The notes below the pieces were generated by a model. The model did no database searches, was not told the DNA's origin, and saw nothing but the letters and a program-made list of their open reading frames with translations. Position numbers and translations under genes: made by a program. Shown here in pieces: positions 26,061 to 38,430 of a DNA stretch of 64,000 nucleotides; position 1 is the first letter of the stretch; each line of letters opens with the position of its first letter. The DNA comes from Aristolochia californica (lineage: Eukaryota; Streptophyta; Magnoliopsida; Piperales; Aristolochiaceae): assembly GCA_029961685.1 (NCBI GenBank), contig JARWKL010000015.1, positions 11,716,801-11,780,800 of the forward strand. Direction: 5' to 3'.

Positions 26061-28549
26061 AATTTTTGGATCTGAAGGCCACTTGCATAGTCAACATGCT
26101 TGTGGTGAGCATATCCACCACACTTAAAACATGTTATGATCAGTTAGAGATCTCTTTCCTATAAAATTCCACCAAGCTATTATTAGGAGGTTGTACTAGT
26201 GGAATTTCCCAATCACGGATTTTGGAGCTCATTTTTAGTGCGTGAAATAATTTTCTATTTATTATTATAGTTTTCAAATTTTTTTGCACACATGAACTCT
26301 AAAATTTTCTTTTTGTTGCGATCTTATATCTTTTTTGATTACGAGGAAAAATGGGAGAGTGAAAACTCAAGTTTGGATCTGAAAAAAAAATAAATTGAAA
26401 TGCACAAATGCTGAGAGAGATAATTCTGAAAAGTATCTGTGATTTTTAGGGATAGGCAAAAAGTTGGTTGTTTGGCCCTGGTAAATATCCAACCACTTGA
26501 GAATTTAACTTTTTCCAGTCCCCCCTAATTTTTGGATTTGAAGGCCACTTGCATCCTCAACATGCTTGTGGCATGCATATCCACCACACTTAAAACATGT
26601 TAGGATCAGTTCGAGGTCTCGTTCCTATAAAATTCCATCAAGCTATTATTAGGGGGTTGTACTAGTGGAATTTCCCAAACATTGATTTTGGAGCACATTT
26701 TTAGTGCGTAAAATAATTTTCTTTTTATTATTATAGTTTTCAAATTTTTTTGCACACATGAACTCTAAAATTTTCATTTTGATTGCGATCTTATATCTTT
26801 TTTATTTACGAGGAAAAATGGGAGAGTGAAAAATCAAGTATGGATCTGAAAAAAAAAAAAATTTGAAAAGCACAAATGCTGAGAGAGATAATTCCGAAAA
26901 GTATCTGTGATTTTTAAGGATAGGCAAAAAGTGGGTTGTTTGGCCCGGGTAAATATCCAACCACTTGAGAATTTAACGTCTTCTACTCCCCCCTAATTTT
27001 TGGATGAGAAGGCAACTTGCATCTTCAACATGATTGTGGCATGCATATCCACCACACTTAAAACATGTTAGGATCAGTAAGAGGTCTCTTTCCTATAAAA
27101 TTCCACCAAGCTATTATTAGGGGGTTGAACTAGTGGAATTTCCCAAACATGGATTTTGGAGCTCATTTTTAGTTCGTGAAATAATTTTCTATTTATTATT
27201 ATAGTTTTCAAATTTTTTTGCCCACATGAACTCTAAAATTTTCATTTTGATGCGATCTTATATCTTTTTTGTTTAGGAGGAAAAATGGGAGAGTGAAAAC
27301 TCAAGTTTGGATCTGGAAAAAAAAAAAATTTGAAAAGCACAAATGCAGAGAGAGATAAGTCCGAAAAGTATCTGTGATTTTTAAGGATAGGCAAAAAGTG
27401 GGTTGTTTGGCCCTGGTAAATATCCAACCACTTCAGAATTTAACTTTTTCTACTCCCCCCTAATTTTATGATCTGAAGGCCACTTGCATCCTCAACATGA
27501 TTGTGGCATGCATATCCACCACACTTAAAACATGTTAGGAACAATTAGAGGTCTCTTTCCTATTAAATTCCACCAAACTATTATTAGGGGGTTGTACTAG
27601 TGGAATTTCCCAATATTGGATTTTGGAGCTCATTTTTAGTCAGTGAAATAATTTTCTTTTTATTTTTATAGTTTTCAAATTTTTTTCCACACATGAACTC
27701 TAAAATTTTCATTTTGTTGCGATCTTATATCTTTTTTGTTTACAAGGAAAAATGGGAGAGTGAAATCACAAGTTTGGATCTGAAAAAAAAAATTGAAATG
27801 CACAAATGCTGAGAGAGATAATTCTGAAAAGTATCTGTGATTTTTAAGGATAGGCAAAAAGTGGGTTGTTTGGCCCTGGTAAATATCCAACCACTTGAGA
27901 ATTTAACTTTTTCTACTCCCCCCTAATTTTTGGATCTGAAGGCCACTTGCATCCTCAACATGCTTGTGGAATGCATATCCACCACACTTAAAACATGTGA
28001 GGATCAGTTAGAGGTCTCTTTCCTATAAAATTCCACCATGCTTATATTAGGGGGTTGTACTAGTGGAATTTCCCAAACATGGATTTTGGAGCTCATTTTT
28101 TGTGCGTGAAATAATTTTCATTTTATTATAATATTTTTCAAATTTTTTTGCTCACATGAACTCTAAAATTTTCATTTTGTTGCGATCTTATATCTTTTTT
28201 GTTTACGAGGAAAAATGGGAGAATGAAAACTCAAGTTTGGATCTGAAAAAAAAAAATTTGAAATGCACAAATGCTGAGAGAGATAATTCCGAAAAGTGTC
28301 TGTGATTTTTAATGATAGGCAAAAAGTGGGTTGTTTGGCCCTGGTAAATATCCAACCACTTGAGAATTTAACTTTTTCTACTCCCCCCTAATTTTTGGAT
28401 CTGAAGGCCACTTGCATCCTCAACATGCTTGTGGCATGCATATCCACCACACTTAAAACATGTTAGGATCAGTTAGAGGTCTCTTTCCTATAAAATTCCA
28501 CCAAGTTATTATTTGGAGGTTGTACTAGTGGAATTTCCCAAACATGGAT

Positions 28550-30480
28550 TTTGGAGCTCATTTTTAGTGCGTGAAATAATTATCAATTTATTATTATAGT
28601 TTTCAATTTTTTTTTGCACACGTGAACTCTAAAATTTTCATTTTGTTGCGATCTTATATCTTTTTGGTTTACGAGGAAAAATGGGATACTGAAAACTCAA
28701 GTTTGGATCAGAAAAAAAAAATTTGAAATGCACAAATGCTGAGAGAGATAATTCTGAAAAGTATCTGTGATTTTTAAGGATAGGCAAAAAGTGGGTTGTT
28801 TGGCCCTGGTAAATATCCAACCACTTGAGATTTTAACTTTTTCTACTCCCACCTAATTTTTGGATCTGAAGGCCACTTGCATCCTCAACACGCTTGTGGC
28901 ATGCATATCTACCACACTTCAAAACATGTTAGGATCTGTTAGAGGTCTCTTTCTTATAAAATTCCACCAAGCTATTATTAGGGGGTTGTACTTGTGGAAT
29001 TTCCCAAACATGGATTTTGGAGCTCATTTTTAGTGCGTGAAATAATTTTCTATTTATTATTATAGTTTCAAAATTTTTTTGCACACATGAACTCTAAAAT
29101 TTTCATTTTGTTGCGATCTTATATCTTTTTTGTTTAAGAGGAAAAATGGGAGGGCGAAAACTCAAGTTTGGATATGAAAAAAAAAAATTTGAAATGCACA
29201 AATGTTGAGAGAGATAATTCCGAAAAGTATCTGTGATTTTTAAGGATAGGCAAAAAGTGGGTTATTTCGCCCTGGTAAATATCCAACCACTTCAGAATTT
29301 AACTTTTTCTACTCCCCCCTAATTTTTGGATCTGAAGGCCACTTGCATCCTCAACAGGCTTGTGGCATGCATATCCACCACACTTAAAACATGTTAGGAT
29401 CAGTTAGTGGTCTCTTTCCTATAAAATTCCACCAAGCTATTATTAGGGGGTTGTACAAGTGGAATTTCCCAAACATGGATTTTGGAGCTCATTTTTTGTG
29501 CGTGAAATAATTTTCTTCTTATTATTATAGTTTTCAAATGTTTTTGCACACATGAACTCTAAAATTTTTATTTTGTTGCGATCTTATATCTTTTTTGTTT
29601 ACGAGGAAAAATGGGAGAGAGAACTCAAGTTTGGATCTGAAAAAAAATAAATTTTGAAATCCAAAAATGTTGAGAGAGATAATTGCGAAAAGTATCTGTG
29701 ATTTTTAAGGATTGCCAAAAAGTGGGTTGTTTGGCCCTCGTAAATATCCAACCACTTGAGAATTTAACATTTTCTACTCCCCCCTAATTTTTGGATCTGA
29801 AGGCCACTTGCATATTCAACATGCTTGTGGCGAGCATATCCACCACACTTAAAACATGTTATGATCAGTTAGAGATCTCTTTCCTATAAAATTCCACCAA
29901 GCTATTATTAGGGGGTTGTACTAGTGGAATTTCCCGATCACGGATTTTGGAGCTCATTTTTAGTGCGTGAAATAATTTTCTATTTATTATTATAGTTTTC
30001 AAATTTTTTTGCACACATGAACTCTAAAATTTTCTTTTTGTTGCGATCTTATATCTTTTTTGATTACGAGGAAAAATGGGAGAGTGAAAACTCAAGTTTG
30101 GATCTGAAAAAAAATAAATTGAAATGCACAAATGCTGAGAGAGATAATTCCGATAAGTATCTGTGATTTTTAAGGATAGGCAAAAAGTGGGTTGTTTGGC
30201 CCAGGTAAATAGCCAACCACTTGAGCATTTCACTTTTTCTACTCCCCCCTAATTTTTGGATCTGAAGGCAACTTGCATCATCAACATGCTTGTGGCATGC
30301 ATAACCACCACACTTAAAACTTGTTAGGATCAGTTATAGGTCTCTTTCCTATAAAATTCCACCAAGCTATTATTAGGGGGTTGTACTAGTGGAATTTCCC
30401 AAATATGGATTTTGGAGCTCATTTTTAGTGCGTGAAATAATTATCAATTTATTATTATAGTTTACAATTTTTTTTGCACA
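28550..30480. repeat. Mosaic copy of the 25060-26450 region
   Basis: Built from three matches: 28550-29320 (offset 3261), 29805-30175 (offset 3725; markers GGCGAGCATATCC, ATCACGGATTTTGG and TTTTTGATTACG) and 30183-30480 (offset 5123). The intervening monomer (about 29330-29800) has no equally close source that I recognised. Confidence 0.78.
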
Positions 30481-32229
30481 CGTGAACTCTAAAATTTTCA
30501 TTTTGTTGCGATCTTATATCTTTTTTGTTTATGAGGAAAAATGGGAGAGTGAAAACTCAAGTTTGGATCTGGAAAAAAAAAATTGAAAAGCACAAATGCT
30601 GAGAGAGATAAGTCCGAAAAGTATATGTGATTTTTAAGGATAGGCAAAAAGTGGGATGTTTGGCCCTGGTAAATATCCATCCACTTGAGAATTTAACTTT
30701 TTCTACTCCCCCCTAATTTTATGATCTGAAGGCCACTTGCATCCTCAACATGATTGTGGCATGCATATCCACCACACTTAAAACATGTTAGGATCAATTA
30801 GAGGTCTCTTTCCTATTAAATTCCGCCAAGCTACTATGAGGGGGTTGTAATAGTGGAATTTCCCAATATTGGATTTTGGAGCTCATTTTTAGTCCGTGAA
30901 ATAATTTTCTTTTTATTTTTATAGTTTTCAAATTTTTTTCCACACATCAACTCTAAAATTTTCATTTTGTTGCGATCTTATATCTTTTTTGTTTACGAGG
31001 AAAAATGGAAGAGTGAAAACTCAAGTATGGATCTGAAAAAAAAAATTTGAAATGCACAAATGCTGAGAGAGATAATTCCGAAAAGTATCTATGATTTTTA
31101 AGGATAGGCATAAAGTGGGTTGTTTGGCCCTCGTAAATATCCAACCACTTGAGAATTTAACTTTTTCTACTCCCCCCTAATTTTTGGATCTGAAGGCCAC
31201 TTGCATCCTCAACATGCTTGTGGCATGCATATCCACCACACTTAAAACATGTTAGGATCAGTTAGAGGTCTCTTTCCTATAAAATTCCACCAAGCTATTA
31301 TTAGGGGGTTGTACTAGTGGAATTTCCCAAACATGGATTTTGGAGCTCATTTTTAGTTCGTGAAATAATTTTCTATTTATTATTATAGTTTTCAAATTTT
31401 TTTGCACACATGAACTCTAAAATTTTCATTTTGTTGCGATCTTATATCTTTTTTGCTTACGAGGAAAAATGGGAGAGTGAAAACTCAAGTTTGGATCTGA
31501 AAAATATAAAAATTTGAAATGCACAAATGCTGAGAGAGATAATTTCGAAAAGTATCTGTGATTTTTAAGGATAGGCAAAAAGTGGGTTGTTTGGCCCTAG
31601 TAAATATCCAACCACTGGAGAATTTAACTTTTTCTACTCCCCCCTACTTTTTGGATTTGAAGGCCACTTGCATCCTCAACATGCTTGTGGCATGCATATC
31701 CACCACGCTTAAAACATGTTAGGATCAGTTAGAGGTCTTTTTCCTATAAAATTCCACTAAGCAATTATTAGGGCGTTGTACTAGTGGAATTTCCCAAACA
31801 TGGATTTTGGAGCTCATTTTTAGTGCGTGAAATAATTTTCTATTTATTATTATAGTTTTCAAATTTTTTTGCACACATGAACTCTAAAATTTTCATTTTG
31901 TTGAGAACTTATATCTTTTTTGTTTATAAGGAAAAATGGGAGAGTGAAATCACAAGTTTGGATCTGAAAAAAAAAAATTGAAATGCACAAATGCTGAGAG
32001 AGATAATTCCGATAAGTATCTGTGATTTTTAAGGATAGGCAAAAAGTGGGTTGTTTGGCCCTGTTAAATATCCAACCACGTGAGAATTTAACTTTTTCTA
32101 CTCCCCCCTAATTTTTGGATCTGAAGGCCACTTGCATCCTCAACATGCTTGTGGAATGCATATCCAACACACTTAAAACATGTGAGGATCAGTTAGAGGT
32201 CTCTTTCCTATAAAATTCCACCAAGCTTA

Positions 32230-33150
32230 TATTAGGGGGTTGTACTAGTGGAATTTCCCAAATATGGATTTTGGAGCTCATTTTTAGTGCGTGAAATAAT
32301 TTTCTTTTTATTATAATATTTTTCAAATTTTTTTGCACACATGAACTCTAAAATTTTCATTTTGTTGCGACCTTATATCTTTTTTGTTTACGAGGAAAAA
32401 TGGGAGAATGAAAACTCAAGATTGGATCTGAAAAAAAAAAAAATTTGAAATGCACAAATGCTGAGAGAGATAATTCCGAAAAGTGTTAGTGATTTTTAAT
32501 GATAGGCAAAAAGTGGGTTGTTTGGCCCTGGTAAATATCCAACCACTTGAGAATTTAACTTTTTCTACTCCCCCCTAATTTTTGGATCTGAAGGCCACTT
32601 GCATCCTCAACATGCTTGTGGCATGCATATCCACCAAACTTAAAACATGTTAGGATCAGTTTGAGGTCTCTTTCCTATAAAATTCCACCAAGCTTATATT
32701 AGGGGGTTGTACTAGTGGAATTTCCCAAACATGGATTTTGGAGCTCATTTTTAGTGCGTGAAATAATTTTCTTTTTATTATAATATTTTTCAAATTTTTT
32801 TGCACACATGAACTCTAAAATTTTCATTTTGTTGCGATCTTATATCTTTTTTGTTTACGAGGAAAAATGGGAGAATGAAAACTCAAGTTTGGATCTGAAA
32901 AAAAAAAAAATTTGAAATGCACAAATGCTGAGAGAGATAATTCCGAAAAGTGTCAGTGATTTTTAATGATAGGCAAAAAGTGGGTTGTTTGGCCCTGGTA
33001 AATATCCAACCACTTGAGAATTTAACTTTTTCTACTCCCCCCTAATTTTTGGATCTGAAGGCCACTTGCATCCTCAACATGCTTGTGGCATGCATATCCA
33101 CCAAACTTAAAACATGTTAGGATCAGTTTGAGGTCTCTTTCTTATAAAAT
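32230..33150. repeat. Two adjacent near-identical monomers, spacing 467 bp
   Basis: Units starting near 32230 and 32697 share AAGCTTATATTAGG, TTATAATATTTTTC (TTATAATATT at 32311 and 32778), GGGAGAATGAAAAC, TTTTTAATGATAGG and TCCACCAAACTT. A direct single-monomer duplication is the simplest reading. Confidence 0.88.
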
Positions 33151-35640
33151 TCCACCAAGCTATTATTAGGGGGTTGTACTTGTGGAATTTCCCAAACATT
33201 GATTTTGGAGCTCATTTTTAGTGCGTGAAATAATTTTCTATTTATTATTATAGTTTTCAAATTTTTTTTCACGCATGAACACTAAAATTTTCATTTTGTT
33301 GCGATCTTATATCTTTTTTGTTCACAAGGAAAAGTGGGTGAGTAAAAACACAAGTTTGGATCTGAAAAAAAAAAATTGAAATGCACAAATGCTGAGAGAG
33401 ATAATTCTGAAAAGTATCTGTGATTTTTAAGGATAGGCAAAAAGTGAGTTGTTTGGCCCTGGTAAATATCCAACCACTGTAGAATTTAACTTTTGCTACC
33501 CCCCCCTAATTTTTGGATCTGAAGGCCCCTTGCATCCTCAACATGCTTGTGGCATGCATATCAACCACACTTAAAACATGTTAGGATCAGGTAGAGGTCC
33601 CTTTCCTATAAAATTCCACCAAGCTATTATTTGGGGGATGTACTAGTGGAATTTCCCAAACATGGATTTTGGAGCTCATTTTTAGTGCGTGAAATAATTT
33701 TTTTTTTTATTATTGTTTTCAAATTTTTTTGCACACATGAACTCTAAAATTTTCATTTTGTTGCGATTTTATATCTCTTTTGTCGACGTGGAAAAAAGGG
33801 AGAGAAAAAACTCAAGTTTGGATTTGAAAAAAAAAAAAATTTGAATTGCACAAATGTTGAGAGAGATAATTCCAAAAAGAATCTGTGATTTTTAAGGAAA
33901 GGCAAAATGTGGGTTGTTTGGCCCTGGTAAATATCCGACCACTTGAGAATTTAACTTTTTCTACTCCCCCGTAATTTTTGGATCTGAAGGCCACTTGCAT
34001 CCTCAACATGCTTGTGGCATGCATATCCACCACACTTAAAAAATGTGAGGATCAGTTAGAGGTCTCTTTCCTATAAAATTCCACCAAGCTCATATTAGGG
34101 GGTTGTACTAGTGGAATTTCCCAAACATTGATTTTGGAGCTCATTTTTAGTGCGTGAAATAATTTTCTATTTATTATTATAGTTTTCAAATTTTTTTGCA
34201 CACATGAACTCTAAAATTATCATTTTCTTGCGATCTTATATCTTTTTTGTTTACGAGGAAAAATGGGAGATTGAAAACACAAGTTTGGATCTGAAAAAAA
34301 AAAAATTTGAAATGCACAAATGTCGTGAGAGATAATTCCGAAAAGTATCTGTGATTTTTAACAATAGGCAAAAAGTGGGTTGTTTGGCCTTGGTATATAT
34401 CCTACCACTTGACAATTTAACTTTTTCTACTCCCCCCTAATTTTTGGATCTGAAGGCCACTTGCATCCTCACCATGCTTGTGGCATGCATATCTACCACA
34501 CTTAAAACATGTTAGTATCAGTTAGAGATCTCTTTCCTATATAATTCCACCAAGCTATTATTAGGGGGTTGTACTAGTGGAATTTCCCAAACATGGATTT
34601 TGGAGCTCATTTTTAGTGCGTGAAATAATTTTCTATTTATTATTATAGTTTTCAAAATTTTTTTGCACACATGAACTCTTAAATTTTCATTTTGTTGCGA
34701 TCTTATATCTTTTTTGTTTAGGAGGAAAAATGGGAGAGTGAAAACTCAAGTTTGGATCTGAAAAAAAATAAAATTGAAATGCACAAATGCTGACAGAGAT
34801 AATTCTGAAAAGTATCTGTGATTTTTAAGGATAGGCAAAAAGTGGGTTGTTTGGCCCTGGTAAATATCCAACCACTTGAGAATTTAACTTTTTCTACTCC
34901 CCCCTAATTTTTGGATCTGAAGGCCACTTGCATCCTCAACACGCTTGTCGCATGCATATCCACCCCACTTAAAACATGTTAGGATCAGTTCGAGGTCTCT
35001 TTCCTATAAAATTCCACCAAGTTATTATTAGGTGGTTGTACTAGTGGAATTTCCCAAACATGGATTTTGGAGCTCATTTTTAGTGCGTGAAATAATTTTC
35101 TATTTATTATTATAGTTTTCAAAGTTTTGTGCACACATGAACTCTAAAATTTTCATTTTGTTGCGATCTTATATCTTTTTTGTTTACGAGGAAAAATGGG
35201 AGGGCGAAAACTCAGGTTTGGATCTGAAAAAAAATAATTTTGAAATGCACAAATGCTGAGAGAGATAATTCCGAAAAGTATCTGTGATTTTTAAGGATAG
35301 GCAAAAGGTGGGTTGTTTGGCCCTGGTAAATATCCAACCACTTGAGAATTTAACTTTTTCTACTCCCCCCTAATTTTTGGATCTGAAGGCCACTTGCATC
35401 CTCAACATGCATGTGGCATGCATATCCACCACACTTAAAACATGTTAGGATCAGTTAGAGGTCTCTTTCCTATAAAATTCCACCAAGCTATTATTAGGGG
35501 GTTGTACTAGTGGAATTTCCCAAACATGGATTTTGGAGCTCATTTTTTGTGCGTGAAATAATTTTCTTCTTATTATTATAGTTTTCAAATGTTTTCGCAC
35601 ACATGAACTCTAAAATTTTCATTTTGTTGCGATCTTATAT

Positions 35641-38430
35641 CTTTTTTGTTTACGACGAAAAATGGGAGGGAAAAAACTCATCTTTGGATCTGAAAAAAAA
35701 AAAATTTGAATTGCACAAATGCTGAGAGAGATAATTCCGAAAAGAATCTGTGATTTTTAAGGATAGGCTAAATGTGGGTTGTTTGGCCCTGGTAAATATC
35801 CAACCACTTGAGAATTTAACTTCTTCTACTCCCCCGTAATTTTTGGATCTGAAGGCCACTTGCATCCTCAACATGCTTGTGGCATGCATATCCACCACAC
35901 TTAAAACATGTGAGGATCAGTTAGAGGTCTCTTTCGTATAAAATTCCACCAAGCTCATATTAGGGGGTTGTACTAGTGGAATTTCCCAAACATTGATTTT
36001 GGAGCTCATTTTTAGTGCGTGAAATAATTTTCTATTTATTATTATAGTTTTCAAATTTTTTTGCACACATGAACTCCAAAATTATCATTTTGTTGCGATC
36101 TTATATCTTTTTTGTTTACGAGGAAAAATGGGAGATTGAAAACACAAGTTTGGATCTGAAAAAAAAAAATTTGAAATGCACAAATGCTGAGAGAGATAAT
36201 TCCGAAAAGTATCTGTGATTTTTAAGGATAGCCAAAAGGTGGGTTGTTTGGCCCTGGTAAATATCCAACCACTTGAGAATTTAACATTTTCTACTCCCCC
36301 CTAATTTTTGGATATGAAGGCCACTTGCATACTCAACATGGTTGTGGCGAGCATATCCACCACACTTAAAACATGTTATGATCAGTTAGAGATCTCTTTC
36401 CTATAAAATTCCACCAAACTATTACTAGGAGGTTGTACTAGTGGAATTTCCCAATCACGGATTTTGGAGCTCATTTTTAGTGCGTGAAATAATTTTCTAT
36501 TTATTATTATAGTTTTCAATTTTTTTTCCACAAATGAAATCTAAAATTTTCATTTTGTTGCGATCTTATATCTTTTTTGTTTACGAGGAACAATGGGAGA
36601 GTGAAAACTTAAGTTTGGATCTGAAAAAAAAAATTGAAATGCACAAATGCTGAGAGAGATAATTCTAAAAAGTATATGTGATTTTTAAGGATAGGCAAAA
36701 AGTGGGTTGTTTGGCCCTGGTAAATATCCAACCACTTGAGAATTTACCTTTTTCTACTCCCCCCTAATTTTTGGATCTGAAGGCCACTTGCATCCTCAAC
36801 ACGCTAGTGGCATGCATATCCACCCCACTTAAAACATGTTAGGTTCAGTTCGAGGTCTCTTTCCTATAAAATTCCACCAAGCTATTATTAGGGGGTTGTA
36901 CTAGTGGAATTTCCCAAACATGGATTTTGGAGCTCATTTTTAGTGCGTGAAATAATTTTCTATTTATTATTATAGTTTTCAAATTTTTTTGCACACATGA
37001 ACTCTAAAATTATCATTTTGTTGCGATCTTATATCTTTTTTGTTTACGAGGAAAAATGGGAGAGTGAAAACTCAAGTTTGGATCTGAAAAAAAATAAAAT
37101 TTGAAATGCACAAATATTGAGAGAGATAATTCCGAAAAGTATATGTGATTTTTAAGGATAGGCAAAAAGTGGGTTGTTTGGCCCTAGTAAATATCCAACC
37201 ACTTGAGAATTTAACTTTTTCTACACACCCCTAAATTTTGGATCTGAAGGCCACTTGCATCCTCAACATGCTTGAGGCATGCATATCCACCACATTTAAA
37301 AGATGTTAGGATCAGTTGGAGGACTCTTTCCTATTAAATTCCACAAAGCTATTATTAGGGGGTTGTACTAGTGGAATTTCCCAAACATGGATTTTGGTGC
37401 TCATTTTTAGTGCGTGAAATAATTTTCTATTTATTATTATAGTTTTCAAAATTTTTGGCACACATGGACTCTAAAATTATCATTTTTTTGCGATCTTATA
37501 TCTTTTTTGTTTACGAGTAAAAATGGGAGAGTGAAAACTCAAGTTTGGATATGAAAAAAAAAAAATTGAAATGCACAAATGCTGAGAGAGATAATTCCGA
37601 AAAGTATCTGTGATTTTTAAGGATAGGCAAAAAGTGGGTTGTTTGGCCCTGGTAAATATCCAACCACTTGAGAATTTAACTTTTTCTACTCCGCCCTAAT
37701 TTTTGGATCTGAAGGCCACTTGCATCCGCAACATGCTAGTGGAATGCATATCCACCACACTTAAAACATGTGAGGATCAGTTAGAGGTCTCTTTCCTATA
37801 AAATTCCACCAAGCTTATATTAGGGGGTTGTACTAGTGGAATTTCTCAAACATGGATTTTGGAGCTCATTTTTAGTGCGTGAAATAATTTTCTATTTATT
37901 ATTATAGTTTTCAAATTTTTTCCACACATGAAATCTAAAATTTTCATTTTGTTGCGATCTTATATCTTTTTTGTTTACGAGGAAAAATGGGAGAGTGAAA
38001 ACTCAAGTTTGGATCAGAAAAAAAAAAAATTTTGAAATGCACGAATGCTGAGAGAGATAATTCCGAAAAGTATCTGTGATTTTTAAGGATAGGCAAAAAG
38101 TGGGTTGTTTGGCCCTGGTAAATATCCAACCACTTGAGAATTTAACATTTTCTACTCCCCCCTAATTTTTGGATATGAAGGCCACTTGCATACTCAACAT
38201 GCTTGTGGCGAGCATATCCACCACACTTAAAACATGTTAGGATCAGTTAGAGATATCTTTCCTATAAAATTCGACCAAGCTATTATTAGGGGGTTGTACT
38301 AGTGGAATTTCACAAACATGGATGTTGGAGCTCATTTATAGTGCGTGAAATAATTTTCTATTTATTATTATAGTTTTCAAAATTTTTTGCACACTTGAAC
38401 TCTAAAATTTTCATTTTGATGCGATCTTAT
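35641..38430. repeat. Six-monomer duplication, copy 1 (offset ~5590)
   Basis: Matches about 41231-44020. Shared markers include TTTACGACGAAAAATGG, CTCATCTTTGG, CATTGATTTTGG, GAGGAACAATGGG, ACACGCTAGTGGCA, TACACACCCCTAAA (37221 and 42810), GGCACACATGGACTC, AGAGATATCTTTCC and CACTTGAACTC. Offsets run from 5588 to 5591 because homopolymers differ. One internal stretch near 36230-36480 does not match, so either conversion has replaced it or one copy has changed. Confidence 0.85.

Larger units (their letters stand above)
22591..35640. repeat. Array domain 3: GGCCCTGG monomers with 7-, 8- and 11-unit duplications
   Basis: About 28 monomers, mostly with seven T before GCACACATG and GTATCTGTGAT. Duplicated segments are spaced by whole numbers of monomers (about 3261, 3725 and 5123 bp). 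An 11-T run at 33698-33708 replaces the usual TTTTCTATTT in one unit. No gene is seen. Confidence 0.8.
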
